Source of the DNA: Bog-473 sp963840245
Lineage (GTDB): Bacteria > Actinomycetota > Acidimicrobiia > Acidimicrobiales > RAAP-2
Direction of reading: 5' to 3'
Length of the DNA stretch: 64,000 nt
NCBI GenBank assembly: GCA_963840245.1
Contig: CAWIYI010000013.1
Span: 1-64,000 of the forward strand
Part shown: positions 52,356-61,845 of the stretch, piece by piece
Layout of the letters: the number at the start of each line of letters is the position of its first letter
Numbering within the stretch: position 1 is the stretch's first letter
Program-made: the position numbers and the translations under genes
Notes under the pieces: generated by a model
Seen by the model: the letters and a program-made list of their open reading frames with translations, nothing else
The model's database searches: none
What the model was told of the DNA's origin: nothing

Positions 52356-53435
52356 TCAGGCGCTCACGTTTGGCGACATCCACTCCTCACGTACCGCCTC
52401 GATCCGCACTTCCGGGAGTAGCCGCTGCAGGCGTGAGACGACCGAGCCGTGCACGATCTCTCCAAGCCGGGAGCGGTGCCGGCCGACGACAAGTCGAGAA
52501 GCGCCGTGGTCCCGCACCGCTCGGGCCAGTCCCTCGGGGACCGACGCTGCCGTCATCTCGACGTAGGTGCCCCCGACCTCTGCGACCAGGTCCCGGTGCT
52601 CCGCATGCGATTCCGATCGTCGGTCGGTCATACCGTCGTCGAGGCTGACGTGGACCACCAGCAGGTCGGCGTCGTCCTCGAGTGCCCGTTCGCTGGCGCG
52701 GCGAATGACGTGATGCCCCCAGCCGGTATCCGAGACCCCCGCTACCACGGTCGGGCGAGACGCAGCGGCAAACCCCCGCGCCTCGAGCATCTCCTCGGCC
52801 ACCGCCTCCAGGGTCCCGTCCATCCAGGCTTGCCCCAGGGCACTGAGCGCCTGGAGGTTGGACACCCGAAAGTAACCTGCCAGCGCTCCTCCGACCCGGT
52901 CGGCCGAGTAGACCTTTCCGTCGGCGATCCGCCGACGGAGGGCATCGGCGGGTAGATCGACCAGCACGATCTCCCCAGAGCGCACGAACTCGTCTGGAAT
53001 CGACTCCACCGTGCCCGCTCCGGTGAGTAACGCCACGTACTCGCGGGCCGACACCAAGTTGGCCAGGTTGGCGGTCGTCATGACGTCGACCCCGGCCGCC
53101 AAGATGTCCGCCACCTCCTGCCACCGGCGCCTGGTCTCGCCAACCACGGTGTGGGTCAGCTCGTCGACCAGGGCCACGCCGGCCCCGCTGGCCATCACCG
53201 CATCGACATTGAACTCGGCAAAGGTCCCGCTCCCGTAAGCGACCGTGCGAGGTGGCACTACCTCCAGGTCTCCTATCTGGGCCCGGGTCTCGGCCCGGCC
53301 GTGGCGTTCGACCCAGCCCACGACGACCCGCTGTCCCGCAGCGGAACGAAGTCGACCCGCCCGCAACATGGCGTAGGTCTTTCCGACGCCGGGAGCGGTG
53401 CCCAGGTACGTCGTCAGAGCGCCGGACGCTCCCAC
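52356..53435 (-). CDS. KdpD N-terminal domain plus USP domain, no kinase
   Basis: A 359-residue protein made of the KdpD sensor N-domain (about 1-210; TYLGTAPGVGKTYAML as the Walker A, VVGWVERHGR, LVDELTHT) followed by a universal-stress-protein domain (about 215-350; DLLVVHVSLDD, GASRLVVGRHRSRLGEIVHGSV). Full KdpD has membrane helices and a histidine kinase after these; both are absent and no kdp genes are nearby. In family knowledge the USP domain binds c-di-AMP or ATP in KdpD. Start GTG 53435. Orphan K+ or nucleotide sensor is a guess. Confidence 0.88.
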   Translation of the reverse strand: MGASGALTTYLGTAPGVGKTYAMLRAGRLRSAAGQRVVVGWVERHGRAETRAQIGDLEVVPPRTVAYGSGTFAEFNVDAVMASGAGVALVDELTHTVVGETRRRWQEVADILAAGVDVMTTANLANLVSAREYVALLTGAGTVESIPDEFVRSGEIVLVDLPADALRRRIADGKVYSADRVGGALAGYFRVSNLQALSALGQAWMDGTLEAVAEEMLEARGFAAASRPTVVAGVSDTGWGHHVIRRASERALEDDADLLVVHVSLDDGMTDRRSESHAEHRDLVAEVGGTYVEMTAASVPEGLARAVRDHGASRLVVGRHRSRLGEIVHGSVVSRLQRLLPEVRIEAVREEWMSPNVSA

Positions 53436-53568
53436 CGGTTCAGCCTGCCACCTGGACCGATCCCTCGCCGTGACCGAGCGGAGTGGAATATCTTACGGAC
53501 GCCTATCTCAGATCCTCATCGCCCGACCACCTGTCACGATGGCCTTGACTGCCAGCTAGTCGAAGTAC

Positions 53569-53574
53569 AAATAT
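53569..53574 (+). promoter_or_regulatory. AAATAT -10-like box, leaderless start
   Basis: AAATAT ends 6 nt before GTG 53581, within an AT-rich stretch that stands out locally (TACAAATAT). No ribosome site precedes the start. Confidence 0.45.
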
Positions 53575-53580
53575 CCCCAC

Positions 53581-54435
53581 GTGCGTCGTCGTGTGCTGTT
53601 GCCAGCCATCGCTGTGCTCGCCATCGTCGCGGCAGGCTGCGACTGGCCGAATATCACGCCACCCGGGAACGGGCTCGTGCGATATCGCGACCCCATCTTC
53701 AACGCAGTAACGGTGACGCCCAACCTGACATACGGCACCGCGGTGAATTTAGAAGGCCAGACAATCACTCTTCAGCTCGATATGTACCAGCCGACCGGCG
53801 ACGCCGTCACGGCACGACCTGCGATTGTGTGGGTCCACGGCGGCTCATTCACAAGTGGCAACAAGACCTCGGCCGAGCTTGTCGACGAAGCGACGACGTT
53901 CTCCAAGGAGGGGTTTGTCAACGTCTCGATCGACTATCGCCTTGAGTCACCGGGTTGCTCGGGATCCTTCTCGAATTGCGTGCCGGCGATTCAAGAAGCT
54001 GCAGCCGATGCACAGACGGCGGTGCGCTTCCTTCGAACCAACGCCGCGACCTATGGCATCGACCCCAACCGGATCGCCATCGGCGGCTCATCCGCGGGAG
54101 CTATCACAGCGCTGAACGTCGGCTATTCGTCCGCCGCGGACCCGTCGTCGAGCGTTCGAGCGGCGGTCTCGCTCTCGGGTGCGCAGTTGGCAGTCGGCAG
54201 CATCGCTTTAGGCGACGCACCGGCCCTCGACTTTCACTGCACCACCGATCCACTGGTTGCTTATCAGTTGGCCGTGAACACAATCCAAGCGGCGAAGGCT
54301 CAGGGGCTCGACGCGTTCCTCGAGTCCTGGAACGAGACTTGCCACGTGCCGTACACAGAGCACCGCCAACAGATCCTCGACCAGACCAGAAACTTCTTGT
54401 GGTGGGAGATGGATCTCGCCCACGCGGCAACCTGA
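53581..54435 (+). CDS. Alpha/beta hydrolase lipoprotein (BD-FAE-like esterase)
   Basis: A 284-residue esterase-like lipoprotein. The N-terminus RRRVLLPAIAVLAIVAAGC has a lipobox (VAAGC). The catalytic core shows the oxyanion HGGSFTSG, the nucleophile GGSSAGA, and a C-terminal acid/His region (FHCTTDPLV; NETCHVPYTEH). This arrangement is found in carboxylesterases and bacterial feruloyl-esterase-like proteins. Located between the KdpD-like gene and the second integrase remnant. Confidence 0.85.
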   Translation: MRRRVLLPAIAVLAIVAAGCDWPNITPPGNGLVRYRDPIFNAVTVTPNLTYGTAVNLEGQTITLQLDMYQPTGDAVTARPAIVWVHGGSFTSGNKTSAELVDEATTFSKEGFVNVSIDYRLESPGCSGSFSNCVPAIQEAAADAQTAVRFLRTNAATYGIDPNRIAIGGSSAGAITALNVGYSSAADPSSSVRAAVSLSGAQLAVGSIALGDAPALDFHCTTDPLVAYQLAVNTIQAAKAQGLDAFLESWNETCHVPYTEHRQQILDQTRNFLWWEMDLAHAAT

Positions 54436-54470
54436 CCGGGCGCACCGGAGGAGTCATCACAATCGCTCGC

Positions 54471-54483
54471 TTAGCAGTGGGTC
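54471..54483 (+). repeat. Candidate att-core near-copy of tRNA-Ser anticodon arm
   Basis: TTAGCAGTGGGTC matches TTAGCAGTGAGTC in the tRNA-Ser gene (51317-51329) at 12 of 13 bases. It is 11 nt before the second integrase remnant. Tyrosine integrases often use the anticodon arm of tRNA genes as attachment core, so this could be the other end of a former insertion. Confidence 0.4.
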
Positions 54484-54493
54484 GCCTGCAGCC

Positions 54494-54638
54494 GAAGTCC
54501 GTGCGGGGCAGCCTGCGTGAACGCTGGCCGGGTGTTTGGCAGGTCAGGGTGTCAGTCTCAGTTGCGTTCCCTGGCTTCCAGACGCAACGGATCGTGGCGC
54601 GTCGGCTTCGTTGTGCTTTGGTCAAGATCGAAAGCTGA
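54494..54638 (+). pseudogene. Integrase N-terminal remnant 2 (repeat copy R2)
   Basis: The frame reads KSVRGSLRERWPGVWQVRVSV and ends at 54638 after about 48 codons. The SLRERWPGVWQVRV motif matches the SAM-like N-terminal start of phage-type tyrosine recombinases; the catalytic R-H-R-Y domain is absent. The first 51 bases are the second copy of the repeat at 51417. Confidence 0.5.
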
Positions 54639-54657
54639 TCCAACGACCGCCGCGGCA

Positions 54658-55437
54658 CTACCCCTCCATCCCGCCCCGCAGGATCGCATCGAACCTGGCC
54701 TGGACCTGCTCCATCCGGTCGGGATGGGTGAAGAGATACAGCTGATCCCTCTCGACTGCTTCCATGATCTGGTCGGCGACCGACTCGGCGCTCAACATGC
54801 CGGGTTCGGTGTCAAGGTGGTAGTCCGGCACAGGTTCACCACTCGGAAGGCCGATGCCGGTCGCCACCCTGCCGGGCATCACGACGGTCACCCCGACGCT
54901 GCTGCCAACCGCACGCAGATCGCCGAGAAGTGTCTCCGAGAGAGCCAGCAGGCCGTGCTTGCTGACGTTGTAGGGAGCGATCGCCGGCCACGGGTTTACA
55001 GCGGCCAACGACGCGACGTTCACGACGTGCCCGCCCGCTGGTTGGGCCATGAGCAACGGGATAAACGAGCGGACCCCGTGGATCGCGCCCCACAGGTTGA
55101 CGCTGAGCACGCGGTGCCAGTCGTCCAGGCTGATGTCCCACGTCCGGCCTCCAGCAACGACGCCAGCATTGTTGCAGAGGAGGTCGACTCGTCCGAAACG
55201 TTCGACGGTGCGGGTCGCAAGCTCTTCGACTTGGGTGGGGTCACTCACGTCGCACACCATCCCGACAACCTCAGACCCTTCCCCTCTCAGCGCGTACGCC
55301 GCACGCTCCGGCTGTGCCGGATCGAGGTCGCTGAGCACCACCCGCATCCCGTGGCGGGCCATTGTCCTCGCCATCGCAAGACCGATCCCTCGTCCGGCTC
55401 CAGTCACGACTCCGACCCTGCCTTCAAATTCCTTCAT
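54658..55437 (-). CDS. Short-chain dehydrogenase/reductase
   Basis: A 259-residue classical SDR. The NAD(P) motif TGAGRGIG is at about 12-19, the NNAG motif at about 88-91, and the catalytic residues in VASLAAVNPW (Ser) and YNVSK (Tyr-Lys). The Asp in LSDLDP after the second strand favours NAD over NADP. ATG 55437 is preceded by GGGAGGA. Substrate unknown; SDRs of this type act on secondary alcohols or ketones including steroids. Confidence 0.92.
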   Translation of the reverse strand: MKEFEGRVGVVTGAGRGIGLAMARTMARHGMRVVLSDLDPAQPERAAYALRGEGSEVVGMVCDVSDPTQVEELATRTVERFGRVDLLCNNAGVVAGGRTWDISLDDWHRVLSVNLWGAIHGVRSFIPLLMAQPAGGHVVNVASLAAVNPWPAIAPYNVSKHGLLALSETLLGDLRAVGSSVGVTVVMPGRVATGIGLPSGEPVPDYHLDTEPGMLSAESVADQIMEAVERDQLYLFTHPDRMEQVQARFDAILRGGMEG

Positions 55438-55868
55438 GCGTCCTCCCGAGCTCCATGCCGACCGATTCAGCCAGATCGTCGCGCGACGAGGACCTGAGGC
55501 GCCGCGAGAAGCGCGAAGCGACACCGAGCAGTGGAGCGCCCATTCGACGCGTTCCGAGAAGTGTGAGATATCAACTATCTATGATATCGATGTCAACCAG
55601 GCGGCGGGCCCTGCAGGCTCAGATGTGGACTTCGGGAGAGTCGTACTGCTCGTCCGGCGTTCGGTCTCCGATCTTCTGGGGCCCGATGGAAATCCGCTCG
55701 ACCAAGACAGGGCACATCCGGAGGATGGCACTCGACTCGGTGACACGCTCACTTCACGAGTCCTACGGGGTCGGGCTGCGGGCACTCCGCCGCTGTGGGC
55801 ACCTCGCTCTGACGCCTGCGTCTTCATGCGTCTACCATCTAGACCACTTGCAGCTGGGAGTTCCGACG
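55438..55868. other. Divergent intergenic region
   Basis: About 430 bases between the SDR and the cyclase/ATPase genes. An AT-rich part at 55565-55590 has GATATC twice, 16 bp apart, in an otherwise GC-rich setting, which could be an operator or promoter. The open frame crossing it in phase with the cyclase gene lacks a ribosome site and is not credible as an extension. Confidence 0.4.
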
Positions 55869-58800
55869 ATGAGCACGCAGACGCTGACCCTTCTGTTCAC
55901 CGACATCGTCGGGTCCACGGAGCAGTCGTATCGTGTAGGGCCTGACGAGGCCGATCGAATTCGTCAATCCCACTTCTCCTTGTTACGCCAGGCGCTTTCG
56001 GCCGGGGAAGGGACCGAGGTGAAGAATCTGGGCGACGGTCTCATGGCCGTGTTCGGCAGCCCGTCGGGGGCGGTTGACTGTGCCGTGGCCATGCAGCAGG
56101 CCATCGAGCAGAACAACCGGCGCTCGCCTCAGCCTCTCGGATTACGAGTGGGGATGAGCTGTGGGGAGACGACGGTCGAAGACGGCGACTACTTCGGCGA
56201 GCCCGTGGTGGAGGCCTCTCGGATCTGCGCGCTGTGCGACGGGGGCCAGATCCTCGCCTCCGAATCAGTCCGGTCCATGGCAGGGCGGCGCTGCGCCCAT
56301 CCCTTCAGCGAGGTCGGGGAACGCGAGCTGAAGGGTCTCCCCGATCCGGTCACCCTGTGCGAAGTTGGATGGGCCCCGGCGACCTCAACCGCCGGGATCC
56401 CTTTGCCCGACCGCTTGGAGTCGACGAGTGCCTCGCTGTTCGGATTCTTCGGGCGCCAACCGGAGAAGGAGCGCATCCTCGAGGCAATCAAGAATGCGGC
56501 CGAAGGAACCCACTCGGTGGTGCTCCTCTCCGGCGAGCCGGGCATCGGCAAGACCTCGTTGTGCATGGAGGTGGCAAGGGAGACGTTCGACCTCGGCATC
56601 CCCGTCCTCTACGGACGCTGCGACGAAGACCTCGTCGTGAGCTATCAGCCCTTCGCCGAGGCCCTGGCCCACCTTGTCGTCCACGCCCAGGACTCCCTCC
56701 TGGTCGAGCACGTCAGGGACAGCGGGGGGGCGCTCTCGACCATGGTGCCCGCGCTTTCCAAGCGCCTGCCGGAGGCGCCTGGAACGGAGAACCCCGATCC
56801 TGACGCAGAGCGTTTTCGGCTCTTTGCCGCGGTCGTGAACCTCCTCTCGCTGGTGTCGGCTGACAGAGGCCTTCTCCTGATCCTCGACGACCTCCACTGG
56901 GCGGACAAGGCGAGCCTCCAGCTTCTGCGCCATGTGGCCTCGTCGACGCAGCTCCCGAAGGTGATGGTCATGGGGACGTATCGCCCGTCGGACCTGCACT
57001 CGGGGAGCGCGCTGTCGGACACCCTGGCCAGCCTGCGACGCGAGGCGAGCGCCGTGCGCATCGACCTCGTCGGACTCGAGGACCTCGAGATCGTCGAGAT
57101 GATGGAGGTCTTTGCGGGACACAAGATGGACCAAGTCGGTGTGGACCTCGGTCATGCGGTCCGCCAGGAGACCGAGGGGAATCCCTTCTTCGCCACCGAA
57201 CTGCTCCGCCACTTGGGCGAGTCCGGCCTCGTCTACCAGAACGAGGCCGGCCGTTGGGTCGCCAGCGAGGACCTCTACGAGAAGGGCATGCCCCAAAGCG
57301 TCCGCGAGGTCGTGGGACAGCGGGTGGACCGCCTCGGTGAGGAGATGCGCCGGGTGCTCTCCCAGGCGGCGGTGATCGGACGCGACTTCGACATCAAGGT
57401 CCTCACTGCTGTGGTTGACGGCGACGAGGATGCCCTGCTCGACGTCATGGACGCCGGCGTCCGGGCGGGGCTTCTCGTCGAAGTCGAGGGAGCCGTTGAG
57501 CACTTCAGTTTCGCCCACGCCCTCACTCAGCACACCCTCTACGAGGACCTGGGCGCGACGCGTCGGGCCCGGGCGCATCGCAAGATCGCCGAGGTTCTCG
57601 AGGAGCTCTACGGCTCTGCTCCGGAACCACGGGCGGCCGAGCTGGCCCGACATTTCGTGGCCGCCACCAAGGCCGCCGACGCGACGAAGGCACTCACCTA
57701 CTCGAAGCTGGCCGGCGACCAAGCCCTCGCGCACCTGGCTCCCGCGGACGCGCTCAGTTGGTTCAGCCAGGCGCTCGAACTGCTTCCCCCAGGTGCCGTC
57801 CGACGAGCGCCTTCGCTGCGATCTTCTCATCGGGTTCGGCACCGCTCAGCGACGCACCGGTGATCCTGCGCACCGCCAGACCCTCCTCGATGCCGCTGCC
57901 ATCGCCGGTGTCCTCGGCGACCGTGACCGGCTCGTGGCCGCCGCACTGGCGAACAGTCGGGGCAGCATGAGCATGGCCGGCCAGGTCGATCACGAGAAGG
58001 CGAGCGTGCTGGAGCAGGCGCTCGACGCGGTGGGTCCCGGCGACGGGCCCGAGCGGGCTCGCCTTCTGGCCGTTCTCGGAGCCGAGTTCACCTTCGGAAC
58101 GGACCGAGGCCGGTCCTCGTCGATTGTGGAGGAGGCGCTCGCCATGGCCCGCCGTCTCGACGATCCGCCGTGCTTCTTGCACGTCACAGGGACCGTGTAT
58201 GTCGGCGACTATTCGCCCGAATCGGTGGAGGACCGGCTCTCCGACCTCAGCCTCGCCGTTTCGTTCGCCGAAGGGATGGGCGATCTCAAAGCCGGCTTCC
58301 AAGCAAATCTGAACCGTGCTGCGGCCTGCTTGCAAGCAGCCGACCGCGTGGGACTCGACCTTCACCTCGACGCGGCCGGCGCCTTGGCCGCCCGAATGGG
58401 CGAGCCATTCGAGTCATGGTCAACCATGGTCTGGGGATCGATGCACTCGCTCCTCGTCGGCGACGTCGATCGCGCTGAACAGGAAGCCGAGACCGCATTC
58501 GCAATGGCCGGTCAGAGCGTGCCCGAGGCGATGTCCGCGTACGGCGCGCAGCTCCTGTCGGTGTACCGCGTCCGAGGCGATTGGAGCGAGCTCGCTGGGA
58601 TGGCCGAGCTGATCGCTGCTGCAGCCTCTGACAATCCTGGCCTGCCCGTTCTGCGAACCACTCTGGCCCGGTCATACTGCGACCTGGGCCGGGACGAAGA
58701 GGCGAAGGCGACCATCGACCACGACATATCCAATGGTTTCGCGCTGTTTCCCTATGACTTGACGTGGATGTCCTCCATGACGACGCTCTCGGAGATCTGC

Positions 58801-59166
58801 ATCCATCTCGGACGCACCGACGGCGCCACGCTGCTGTACGACTGGTTGCGTCCGTGGGACGCGCAGGTGTCGACAATAGGCGTCACCACACAGGGACCTG
58901 TCGCCTTCCATTTGGGCTCCTTGGCCGGGCTGCTGGGCCGCGTCGATGAAGCCGAGGGTTATTTCACCGAAGCCCTCGATGTCAGCCAAAAGCTGGGCTC
59001 CCCCTACTGGACCGCGCGCACACAGTTCGCCTGGGCGCAGCTCGATCGCAAGGCTGGCCCGGACGAGGCCGGCCGGGCGGAGACGATGCTCGCGGACGCC
59101 CTGCACTCCGCCGAACGCCGTCGGTTCGGCGCGCTTGTCGAGCAGATCAATCGAATCCACGCCTGA
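55869..59166 (+). CDS. Class III cyclase/AAA ATPase/TPR-like regulator, frame broken near 57788
   Basis: About 1,098 residues if restored. The cyclase domain (1-170) has metal Asp D12 in LLFTDIVGST and VKNLGDGLMAVFG with the canonical base-contacting Lys. The ATPase (about 185-520) has Walker A SGEPGIGKTS (about 221-230) and Walker B LLILDDLHWADK. The C-terminal half is helical TPR-like. The first frame ends at 57863 in nonsense; removing one C from the C5 run 57786-57790 joins ALELLP to QVPSDERLRCDLLIGFGTAQRRTGD and continues to TGA 59166. ATG 55869 has GGGAG upstream. Same architecture as the gene at 4029-6908 but with Lys retained. Confidence 0.87.
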
Positions 59167-59488
59167 GGTCCAGCACCCGATGGCGCAGGTTGACGCCGCG
59201 GATTTCTGCGCCGGTGGTGCCAGTCAATGGCGAAATATCAAGTTCAACTGTCGAATCGACGGCCGTCATCACCGAATCCTCCTCACGAAGCGAGATGCGG
59301 CATTACTCGACTAAATCCATCGGTGATGCAAACTATGCCTCGGTTGATACACGCGAGCGCGGTCGGAAGAGGCTGCGCACGGGTGACCCTTTCGGGATCG
59401 GCTTGATTCGGAGACTTCCCGGTCCTGTTCCCTTGGCGCCGGATCCACGAGTTCCAGAGTCGTCGTTCCCATTAACTTTTGCTGGATC
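59167..59488. other. Intergenic region, no gene seen
   Basis: About 320 bases, less GC-rich than the genes on either side. Short open frames exist but none has a ribosome site or recognisable domain, and I see no clear hairpin. Confidence 0.4.
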
Positions 59489-60172
59489 ATGGATATACCT
59501 CCCAGCTCGCTGATCCTGTTGCACGGCTTCGGATCCTCCTTCGACCACAACTGGCGGCAGACCGGTTGGGTCGACATCCTGGCGGACTTCGGCGTCACCG
59601 TTCCCGCCATCGACCTACCTGGCCACGGGTCGTCTTTGCCACTGACGGATCCGGCCGACTACGCAGACGCGGATGAAGAGATCCGCCGCGTCCTGCCGGC
59701 GGACGGACTCATCGCTGGGGTCGGTTTTTCGGCCGGGGCAGAGTTGCTGTTGCGGGTGGCGCTCGCCGAGCCGACGCGGTTCGTCCGGATCGTGCTCCTC
59801 GGGCTGGGAGACAACGTGTTCGAGACCGGCAACCCCACCGCAATAGTGGCGGCGCTCGAGAGCAGCGAGGAGCCCGAGAATGTGCAGGCACGACTGTTCC
59901 GCCGGCTGGGTCAGTCTGCGGGAAACGACCCGAGAGCGCTCTCGGCCTTCCTCCGTCGGCCCCGCCGGCCGATCACCGAGGAGGAGCTGTCGAGCCTTCA
60001 TTTCCCAATCCTGGTGGTACTGGGAGACCGGGACACGTTGGGGTCCGCCGACCGGCTGATGGGGGCGCTGCCGTCGGCTTCGTTGGTCACGCTCGCCGGC
60101 GTCGATCACTTCGCGACCCCGTCGGACTTTGGCGCGATTGACGCTACGGTTAAATTCCTCGGCCTCGGATGA
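59489..60172 (+). CDS. Alpha/beta hydrolase
   Basis: A 227-residue hydrolase with LILLHGFGSSFDHNW (oxyanion region), IDLPGHGSS, the nucleophile elbow GVGFSAGAELLL, acid in VLGDRDTLG and His in GVDHFATP. Short, without a large cap domain, so closer to esterase/lipase-like proteins than to epoxide hydrolases. ATG 59489 is the start. Next gene begins about 85 nt downstream on the same strand. Confidence 0.85.
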   Translation: MDIPPSSLILLHGFGSSFDHNWRQTGWVDILADFGVTVPAIDLPGHGSSLPLTDPADYADADEEIRRVLPADGLIAGVGFSAGAELLLRVALAEPTRFVRIVLLGLGDNVFETGNPTAIVAALESSEEPENVQARLFRRLGQSAGNDPRALSAFLRRPRRPITEEELSSLHFPILVVLGDRDTLGSADRLMGALPSASLVTLAGVDHFATPSDFGAIDATVKFLGLG

Positions 60173-60256
60173 GTTCTGACGTGGTAGGTCCTGCACCGTT
60201 GGGTCGATGGGATCCTGTCCCGGGACAGCCCCTCCAACGCGTGCGAACCTGGGGAT

Positions 60257-60973
60257 GTGGACCTGGCCGAGCTCTTGACGATGCCGGGAGTCAGGGAGGA
60301 GTGCATCTTGCGCTCCAACGTCGGGTTCATGGCTCTCCACGGCGGATCACAGGACCGGGGCACCGCTGAGATAGCGGCGCTGGCCGCGGAGCAGGCGGAC
60401 GTGTCCTACTACGCCATCATCCAGCCACCCGCACTGCGGGTCCATCTCACGTCACGGTTGCACAATCCAGCGCACTCGGCGAGCTTGCAGGGCTTCTTGG
60501 AGCGAGTGGACATCGCCATCTCGGTGCACGGGTTCGGGCGCGACGGCTTTGCCCTGTGGTTCGACCCCGATCGGGGCCTCTCCATCGAACCATACGGGCT
60601 CGCGGTTCAAGGGAAACAGACCGGTCCCCTGCGGGGGATCATCTTGGGAGGCTTGAACATGCAACTGCTCGACTCGGCACGCAATCTGTTTCGCGGACGC
60701 TTCGCCGGCTACCACGTCGCCGACGAGCGCATACGGCTTGGATATCATCCCGAAAACCCGGTCAATCTTCCATCGGCCCACGGTGTCCAGGTCGAGTTGC
60801 CTCCGGGGCTGCGGGGAATCGGTGACTTCGGCGAGATCTTGGTTCCCCGACAAGATGGGGTCGTCCTCGAGGTCGTGGCAGCGCTCGTCCATCTGGCGTC
60901 TCGGGCGACCGAGTTGTTGCGCGTCGGGGAGGGCGTGGCGGGTCGTTCCGACGTGAGATGGGGGACCCCGTAG
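60257..60973 (+). CDS. Poly-gamma-glutamate hydrolase family protein
   Basis: A 238-residue zinc-peptidase-like protein of the phage-type PGA hydrolase family (YmaC/YjqB, DUF867). The metal motif is in MALHGGSQDRGTAEIA (HGG followed by GTxxIA), with LRVHLTSRLHNP and VDIAISVHGFGRDG supplying further His. These enzymes cut poly-gamma-glutamate capsules of host bacteria and are often phage-borne or captured from phage. GTG 60257 is the start; no ribosome site is obvious. Confidence 0.82.
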   Translation: MDLAELLTMPGVREECILRSNVGFMALHGGSQDRGTAEIAALAAEQADVSYYAIIQPPALRVHLTSRLHNPAHSASLQGFLERVDIAISVHGFGRDGFALWFDPDRGLSIEPYGLAVQGKQTGPLRGIILGGLNMQLLDSARNLFRGRFAGYHVADERIRLGYHPENPVNLPSAHGVQVELPPGLRGIGDFGEILVPRQDGVVLEVVAALVHLASRATELLRVGEGVAGRSDVRWGTP

Positions 60974-61106
60974 TTCGGCACTACGTCAGGCCAACGTCCG
61001 TGCGAACTGCGTGTCCTCACAGCGAGAGTCAGAACGGGCGCGTGGAGCATGACCACCTTGGAGATCGGGTATGAGTCCACTTGGCGGCGTAAACGGAGGA
61101 AGTTCA

Positions 61107-61697
61107 ATGGGTTTGGTGCACGCCAGTATCACGATGTCACTCGACGGCTTCATCACCGGACTCGACGATGGCCCCGGCTGCGGCCTCGGCGTGGGCGGTG
61201 AACGACTCCACTGGGTGTTCGGCGGACCTTGGAGCTACGACTCGCCTGCACGAGGGGAGCCGTTTGGTGAGGACAAGGCGTGGCTGGAGGAGACCCTCGC
61301 GACGAACGGCGCCGTGATCGCGGGCCGCGGCACTTACGAGGCGGCCGGGCACTGGGGTGACAAGAACCCCTGGGGTATCCCATTCTTCGTGGTGACCCAT
61401 CGCCCCGAAGAACAGCCGGATGACGACTTCGTCTTCGTCGGCGGTCTCGACGAGGCAATCGAGCTCGCAAAGGATGCAGCCGGCTACAAACAGGTCAATG
61501 TCATGGGAGGCGCACAGATCATCGGCCAGACCTTGGCCGCCGGCCTGGCCGACCAGCTCACCGTGGTCATCGCCCCGCTGGTACTCGGTGCCGGCAAGCG
61601 ACTCTTCGAAGGAGTCAATGGGTCCCTCGAGTTCGAGCACGTCGGTGTCCGACAGTCGCGCTTCGCAACCTTTGTCGAGTACCGCGTGAAGAGATGA
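61107..61697 (+). CDS. Dihydrofolate reductase-family (RibD C-terminal-like) protein
   Basis: A 196-residue protein of the RibD-C/DHFR-like fold. SMTSLDGFITG-type N-terminus (ITMSLDGFITGLDD), AVIAGRGTYEAAGHW, VNVMGGAQIIGQTLAAGL and GAGKRLFEGVNG match the family, which includes many stress- and resistance-linked reductases of unknown substrate. ATG 61107 has GGAGGA about 7 nt upstream, so the start is well supported. Confidence 0.9.
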   Translation: MGLVHASITMSLDGFITGLDDGPGCGLGVGGERLHWVFGGPWSYDSPARGEPFGEDKAWLEETLATNGAVIAGRGTYEAAGHWGDKNPWGIPFFVVTHRPEEQPDDDFVFVGGLDEAIELAKDAAGYKQVNVMGGAQIIGQTLAAGLADQLTVVIAPLVLGAGKRLFEGVNGSLEFEHVGVRQSRFATFVEYRVKR

Positions 61698-61845
61698 GTC
61701 GCCAAGCGATGTCAGCTGATCCGCTCCGCCTTCCGCAGTCGGACGCGTGTCCGTTCGAACAAGAGTCCGCGTCCCGGCGAACGGGAACACATTCGGAGTC
61801 TGGTCGACTCTGGAACCGCAGCATCGGCGCTTTGGAGGTAAGTGA

